A stretch of DNA of 14,551 bases, from positions 1 to 14,551 of the forward strand of contig JALNQF010000771.1 of assembly GCA_028456385.1 (NCBI GenBank). The letters run 5' to 3'. Position numbers and translations under genes: made by a program. Below, one piece after another: positions 10,010 through 14,551 of this stretch (its first letter is position 1; every line of letters starts with the position of its first letter). Below the pieces are notes generated by a model. That model was given only the letters and a program-made list of their open reading frames with translations, searched no databases and was not told the DNA's origin. The DNA comes from Ophiosphaerella korrae (lineage: Eukaryota > Ascomycota > Dothideomycetes > Pleosporales > Phaeosphaeriaceae).

Positions 10010-10170
10010 GAATAGGAAGTTAAAAAAATCCTACAATACTAACTCTAAAATAGAAAAAACTATTATTTAGTAAAATAGATAGGTATAGACGAAAAGGGAC
10101 AACTATAGGAGAAAATATAGGAACTAGAAGACAATCTTAATTACTCTAAGAAACTAAAAGACTACTAAAA
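10010..10170 (+). other. Chromodomain relic at the C terminus of Pol
   Basis: The frame reads E-x-E-V-K-K-I-L, then Y-Y-L-V-K-stop-I-G-I-D-E-K-G, stop-E-K-I-stop-E-L-E-D-N-L, and a final K-K-L-K-D-Y. This follows the chromodomain pattern E-V-E-K-I-L ... Y-L-V-K-W-x-G-Y ... T/L-W-E-P ... N-L, with the invariant Trp codons (TGG) turned into TAG, as RIP predicts. Chromodomains fused to integrase read histone methylation (typically H3K9me) and steer insertion into heterochromatin, which fits the AT-rich setting. Confidence 0.82.
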
Positions 10171-10213
10171 TCAAAATCTCCTAGAACGCCTAGTAGCGAA
10201 CTAAGAGAACTAA

Positions 10214-10807
10214 CATTATTACTACTAAATAGAGAGGTAATAGGAACGCCTAATATAATAGGAATAGCCTCTACTATAGCCTCGAAATTAAGCTTAGACT
10301 TAATAAGAGTAGCTTATATAATAGATTTCTTATTATTTAAGGCCTTTATCTTATAAAGACAAACTAAACAAGTATAATTTTCTACCTATATACTTAGAAT
10401 ACAATTACGTTCTTTTTTAGCCTTAGTAATCTATTTAGATAGTTTATCTTAAGTATAGTTAATAGCTTTCTCTATTATAAATAAGTATAAATACAAGAAT
10501 AAGTATTATTAACCTATACTCTATAAGAGATACACTAGAAAGATTATAAAACACGTAAGTATTAGTATAAATATATACTTTATAAGCCTTACTATATTTT
10601 AAAAAAATATACTCTAGAGAAAGATTTAAAAACTTATAATAGGAATAAAAGAATATAGTAATACTATAACGTAATATATAATCTACTAATTAAAGATAAC
10701 AAAGAGTAGACTTAGTAGGTATAGAGATAGAGAGTAAAGAACTCTATATTAATAAAGAAACTAAGTTAATAACTTTAGCTCTAAGATAGATAAACTAAGG
10801 TCTACCT
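10214..10807 (+). other. 3' internal tail between chromodomain and polypurine tract
   Basis: About 600 bp without a recognised domain. In the pol frame it is crowded with TAA/TAG (about a dozen in the first 110 bp), which would decode as a very Gln-rich extension if all were former Gln codons. In the neighbouring frame 10150-10353 there are 68 codons with no stop at all, reading S-P-R-T-P-S-S-E-L-R-E-L near its start. Either a frame change near 10165, a small overlapping ORF, or non-coding sequence could explain this. The tail is more lightly RIPped than the 5' half of the element (about eight CA dinucleotides here against about one in 4669-5268). Confidence 0.5.
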
Positions 10808-10821
10808 AGAGGAGGAGATAG
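10808..10821 (+). promoter_or_regulatory. Polypurine tract (plus-strand primer)
   Basis: AGAGGAGGAGATAG abuts the TG of the 3' LTR at 10822 and is purine apart from one T. This is where plus-strand DNA synthesis is primed in LTR retrotransposons. Position and composition are directly visible; function follows from the family. Confidence 0.75.
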
Positions 10822-11215
10822 TGTTATAGGCGTAATAAGAGAAATCAAGATAGAACTAATTAGCCCTAATTTAGATACTAACAAAGTATAGGACAAGTAG
10901 GGTAACAACCTTAATTAGGAGACTACTTACAACTAAGATACGTAGTAGTAATCTATAGTTACGTATAAATAGATTAGTAGTAATCTATAAAGTTATATAG
11001 ATAGATTACTAGTAGTATATAGTTAATATAATACGCATTATTAAAATAGTATTAGTAATCTAATCCTTTAACTATAGAACGCTAATACAAGATAGTTACA
11101 AAATATCTTCTATTATTTATAGTTATTATAGATTACTCTTAAGCTTTTACTATTACTCTTAATCTACTAGCCCCTATTATAGGTGCCTATAGTTAATAAT
11201 AAGCGGCCTATTATA
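10822..11215 (+). repeat. Complete LTR of subtype A at the 3' end of copy 2 (394 bp)
   Basis: It begins TGTTATAGG directly after the polypurine tract and ends GGCCTATTATA at 11215. In its 3' third it shares variants with the copy 1 LTR (GATTACTCTTAAGC, then ATAGGTGCCTATAG) rather than with this copy's own 5' LTR. It holds two palindromic units instead of four and is clearly less RIPped (about eight CA dinucleotides against two in the 461-bp 5' LTR). It is followed not by a target duplication but by part of a second LTR. Confidence 0.82.
10947..11008. repeat. Two tandem 31-32 bp palindromic units in the 3' LTR
   Basis: Units start AGTAATCTAT at 10947 and 10979 and contain TAATCTAT near the start and ATAGATTA at the end. 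They correspond to the four units at 4333-4456, so copy number has changed between LTRs. Confidence 0.75.
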
Positions 11216-11414
11216 GTTAATAATATATATATTATTAGGATAGTATTAGTAATTTAATTCTTTAACTATAAAACGCTAATACAAAATAGTTATAAAATAT
11301 CTTCTATTATTTATAGTTATTATAGATTATAATATAAGCTTTTATTATTACTTTATAATCTACTAACTTTTTCTAAGATAAGTACTTATAGTTAATAATA
11401 AGTAGCCTATTATA
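11216..11414 (+). repeat. Partial LTR of subtype B (last 199 bp), true 3' end of copy 2
   Basis: The 199 bp GTTAATAATATATA...CCTATTATA align without gaps to 4470-4668 of the 5' LTR; by hand I count 12 differences, all C/T or G/A. It ends exactly at the second CTAAT duplication, so it is the original 3' boundary of the insertion. The junction with the preceding LTR falls at a shared TATA (the end of one LTR and TATAGTTAATA within the other). Confidence 0.83.
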
Positions 11415-11419
11415 CTAAT
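11415..11419. repeat. Target-site duplication, right copy (CTAAT)
   Basis: It matches 4203-4207 and directly follows the last LTR base. The rebuilt empty site would read TATTAGTACTAATA, a 14-bp palindrome. Confidence 0.8.
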
Positions 11420-11711
11420 ATACTTTATAGTAGTTATTATAGTATACTTAAAACCTATACTTCTATAGTATTATAAGTTATCTTTACTTACTAGAACTTT
11501 AATAGAGCTAAGTATACTAAGTATAATACTTATCTTATCTATATTATATACTCTTTTTAGTAGTATAGCTAGATTCTTTATAACTCTAAGTTATTCTATA
11601 ATCTTAAATAGATAAGTAATTATATAAAATAGTAGTATTATATTATATATAAGTACTACTAAAGATCTAAAGTAAACTCTAGCTTAAATTTTTAATTTAT
11701 ACTATAAAAGT

Positions 11712-11746
<35 letters not shown>

Positions 11747-14551
11747 ATATACTTTTACTATTCTATAAAAAAATATTTTAATATAAATAATACTTAATAT
11801 ATCTTTTTAGATATAGACCTAGAAATATTAATAATACTTTTAATTATAAAGCCTAAATAAAGATAGATAGATATAAACTTATTTATATTATATCTTAAGG
11901 CTTAGATAATATTTCTATACTCTAGATATAAAAATAAACTATTACTTTATTATATAGTATACTTCTTTCCTTTTTATAAATATATAAGTTTTTATAAAAA
12001 GTACTTTTATTTTAGTAATAATTTACTTACTAATATTTTTAGACTTATAATTAATAATATCTTTTAAAGCGTTATATTACTATAAAAACTTAAACTATAA
12101 TTAATAATTTTATTAATACTATAATTAGTAATAAAACTAAGCTACTAGTATTAGTTATAAATAAATTTACTTATAAAATAAACAACTACTTCTAAGCTTA
12201 TAGTACTTTAGAGTACTTTAGTACTATATATAATATATATAAGATAGGTAATATATTAAATAAAAAATATATATTCTTACTATATAGTATATATCTATAG
12301 TACTTAAGAAAAAACTTAACTTACTTTATAAGCTATCTATTCTATATACTTTATATTTTAAAGTAGTTTAAAAAAAATACTATTAGATTATATTCTAAAT
12401 ATAGATTTATAGTTACTAAAAATAATAGTTACTTAAAGTAAGATAGCTTATATAGCTTAAGCTAGCTATATAGCTTTTTATAAGAGTTTAGAAACTAGTT
12501 ATTACTTAGTTTCTTTTAATATATCTTTTATATAAATTCTTTATTTAAATTTAATACTACTTTCTAATAAATTTTATAGTTACTATTTAGTATTATAGTT
12601 AAAGTAGTAGTTATAATAATAGTATAGTATATTATATTACTACTAGTAGTAAAGAAAATAGTTAACTTATACTAGCTATTACTTTATAAAGTAGTAATTC
12701 TATAAGTATTCTTAGGTAGTTAACTAAAAGCTTAGCTAAGAATAAGTTAGATTATAAAAATATAAAGTAGAAGTTAGCTTACTTACTAACGTTTTATATA
12801 GCTATAGATCTAGTAGTAGCTATATTTTCTTACTTAGCTATCTTATTACCTAAGATAGGTTATATAGTAATTATACTATCTATAAAGTTTTTTTTTATTC
12901 TAAAGTACTAACTAAAGTAGTAATATTATATATTATTAAATACTATACTACTAATAAGGCTTAAGATAGTTTATTAGTTTATAGAGAAGCTTAAAAACCT
13001 AAAATATACTAGTATTTTAATTTAAAAAGTAAAATAACTTTATAGTAGTATTATAAGATAAAAGGTCTTATTTATACTTAATAAAAGCCTCTCTTACTAT
13101 TAGGTAAAAAAGTAATAATATAATTATAGTTTTTAGATTTAATAGTAAAAAAGTATACTTAAAAAAGAATATAAAAAATCTCTTATAAATCTATAGAGAA
13201 TCTTAATCTACTTAAAGTATTAAAGCTACTTAAGTTTAAAGTACTAGTAATCTATTTTACTATACTATATATTTTATAATAAAAAGATTAATATTAGATA
13301 TATATTTATTATAATAGACTAGAGAAAGATATTAGCTTTACTAAGTTTAAGTATTAGAATTATAAAAGTAGTAATAAACTAGTAAAGCTTAAAAAGAGTT
13401 TAACTTCTAATAAAAGAGATTTCTTAATAAATTTTTAAGCTAAGTTTATATCTTATTATAAGCTATTAGCTACTTATATAAATAAGTTATATAAGAAAGT
13501 ATTTTTTAGTAATATAAAGTAAAAAGAATTAAACTTAAGCTTATATTTTAATTTATAAGAGATTCTTTAAAATACTTAAAAAACTAAAAGAACTAGATAG
13601 ATAAACTATATACTATAATATCTCTCTTAGTCTACTATTATTTTACTATTTCTATAGTTTTTATAATATACTTTTATATTATATTTCTTTTAGCTATTCT
13701 AGTAGTATTTTTTTTACTTAGCTTAAGGATAGTAGCTAATTCTATTAAACTTATTTTTTTTTTTTACTATATTATATATTCTACTATTTAAGATAAGTTT
13801 AGTAGTAAGCTATAAAGTTATTAATCTATAAAAAAGTAGAGTAGTAACTAAGTACTTTATAGGTATAGTTTTTAGTAATATAATATATAGTACTTGTTTT
13901 AATATAGTACTAAAGATACTCTAGTTACTTTAATTTCTAGCTATAGTAATAACTATTAGAAAGAAATAAAAGATATATATATCTAGACTACTTATTAAAA
14001 GTAGAGTAGCTATTACTTAATAGACTAAGCCTAAAGATAAGTTTCTTAGATAATTCTTTATAGTTTAGCTTATAGCTTAAGTTATTATCTTTACTTTAGT
14101 TATATTTAAGACTAGTATATTTATACTAAGGCTTTTTACTACTTAAGTTATATAAAGTATTAATACTCTACTTACTTAGTATAAATAGTATAAAGTAGTA
14201 AAAGTTATTTATATTATAGCTATTAGGAGTAAATAGTAAAGCTATATAAAAAGATAAGTTACTACTAATCTATAAATTAAAATAAAGCTATAAGTTATAA
14301 AACTAACTTTTTTTAGTTTACTTATATTTCTACTATATATTTTCTAAAACGTTTATATAGTTTAAAACTCTTATTATATTACTTAATACTTTATAAGCTA
14401 GATATATTTCTATATCTTATATTAAGCTATACTCTAATCTACTAAATAAAGTAGTACCTAGTACTAAGTATACCTATAAGGTAGACTTTACGTAAGATAA
14501 CTTAATAAGGTAGTTTTAATAATTAACTAAAAAGAGTAAATAGTAGATAAA
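11420..14551. other. 3.1 kb of RIP-degraded AT-rich sequence, family not recognised
   Basis: This flank continues the spacer 3730-4207 on the other side of the copy 2 insertion. It has almost no CA/TG, many TAA/TAG in every frame and only a few CpG sites (for example near 12069, 12790 and 14350). Such damage implies it was once repetitive, so it is probably an older transposon. I looked for Gypsy, Copia, LINE and pogo/Tc1-type motifs on both strands and found none I would defend. About 13000-13600 is purine-rich on the plus strand and 13620-13790 pyrimidine-rich, a mild hint of former coding direction. TGA is almost absent everywhere, so any frame looks open once TAA/TAG are read as Gln; that is not evidence of a gene. 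No LTR copy of the family above occurs here. Confidence 0.55.
11715..11743. repeat. 29-nt poly-T run with AGTAAA / TTTACT flanks
   Basis: An uninterrupted run of 29 T, preceded by AGTAAA and followed by TTTACT (three of its T shared), so the run sits at the centre of a short inverted repeat. It could be the poly-A tail of a minus-strand non-LTR element lying to its right, or a slippage-expanded homopolymer. No LINE motif was found beside it. Confidence 0.7.

Larger units (their letters stand above)
4730..10213 (+). pseudogene. gag-pol polyprotein relic with C-terminal chromodomain (copy 2)
   Basis: One reading frame carries every domain: a predicted N-terminal helical segment (about 4730-4990), Gag core (about 5010-5490), two CCHC knuckles (5642-5752), a linker of about 395 codons, aspartic protease (about 6944-7240), RT (about 7440-8000), RNase H (about 8280-8690), integrase (about 8900-9800), a GPY-like stretch and chromodomain (about 10010-10170). 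The start is an ATA at 4730, taken as RIPped ATG because the same codon sits 62 bp inside the LTR in both copies and copy 1 loses alignment before it. Stops are all TAA/TAG, mostly where the family has Gln or Trp. No frameshift was met. The single frame suggests a fused Gag-Pol as in Tf1-like elements. The end is uncertain: TAA at 10211-10213 could be a real stop or a former Gln. Confidence 0.85.
4208..11414 (+). mobile_element. Ty3/Gypsy chromovirus retrotransposon, copy 2, full length but RIP-inactivated, composite 3' LTR
   Basis: The element is 7207 bp long and bounded by CTAAT duplications. In order it contains the 5' LTR (4208-4668), a leader, the gag-pol frame (4730 to about 10213), a 3' tail, a purine-rich tract (10808-10821) and a composite 3' LTR (10822-11215 plus 11216-11414). 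The order protease, RT, RNase H, integrase is that of Ty3/Gypsy (Metaviridae), and the C-terminal chromodomain places it among chromoviruses. Stops at former Gln/Trp codons, an ATA start and loss of protease, knuckle and GPY residues leave it unable to move by itself. RIP is lighter in its 3' part than in its 5' part. I do not recognise a named element. Confidence 0.92.

Noticed and set aside
11216..11414. An independent solo LTR inserted behind copy 2.
   Set aside because: It lacks its own 5' end, equals 4470-4668 in length without gaps, and carries the matching target duplication, so it is the true 3' end of copy 2.
13890..13900. Surviving TTGT and other rare TG/CA sites in the right flank as signs of a functional gene.
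   Set aside because: They are isolated, show no clustering and no codon pattern.
13130..14330. A long plus-strand frame in the right flank that reads as protein if TAA/TAG are taken as Gln.
   Set aside because: TGA is almost absent in RIP sequence, so every frame looks open under that rule. Stop density by my count (about 9 percent) is what composition predicts, and no motif supports it.
1..14551. Mitochondrial or bacterial AT-rich DNA, suggested by the low GC.
   Set aside because: Loss is specific to CA/TG with TA gained, stops replace Gln/Trp in retroelement frames, and LTRs with target duplications are present; this is RIPped nuclear DNA.

Overview
The window looks like AT-rich heterochromatin from a filamentous ascomycete (Pezizomycotina). 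Nearly every C in a CpA context and every G in a TpG context has become T or A. TpA is hugely over-represented, TAA and TAG stops are dense, TGA is nearly absent, and ACG-type CpG sites survive. This is the signature of repeat-induced point mutation (RIP, CpA type), not of CpG-methylation decay. I see no intact gene, no tRNA or rRNA and no CRISPR array. Most of the window is two RIP-killed copies of one Ty3/Gypsy retrotransposon family, a chromovirus with a C-terminal chromodomain.

Layout. (1) 1-3729: copy 1 on the minus strand, entered from its 5' end at 3729. It has a 426-bp LTR (3304-3729) and a dead gag-pol frame running leftwards from 3242, cut off by the window edge just after the reverse transcriptase YLDN box. 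(2) 3730-4207: 478 bp of RIP-affected spacer with no recognisable gene. (3) 4208-11414: copy 2 on the plus strand, essentially full length (7207 bp) and flanked by the 5-bp direct repeat CTAAT (4203-4207 and 11415-11419). It has a 461-bp 5' LTR, a gag-pol frame from 4730 to about 10213, a 3' untranslated or extra-coding tail, a polypurine tract and a composite 3' LTR. (4) 11420-14551: about 3.1 kb of equally degraded sequence with a 29-nt poly-T run; I cannot assign it to a family.

In copy 2 the domain order is Gag, two CCHC zinc knuckles, a long linker, aspartic protease, reverse transcriptase, RNase H, integrase (HHCC, then D-D35-E), a GPY-like region and a chromodomain. All lie in one reading frame over about 5.4 kb. 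The damage is almost only transitions: Gln and Trp codons became stops, Cys and His became Tyr, and the Met start became ATA. Copy 1 is colinear, with a net difference of only 6 bp from the start codon to the RT. The two copies stand head to head with their 5' LTRs facing each other.

The most interesting structure is the 3' end of copy 2. A complete, lightly RIPped LTR of one subtype (10822-11215) is fused to the last 199 bp of a second subtype (11216-11414). Only that second part matches the copy's own 5' LTR, base for base in length, with all 12 differences being transitions. This points to a recombinant or gene-converted element. The LTRs also carry palindromic repeats in their 5' part that vary in number (four units against two) and arrangement.
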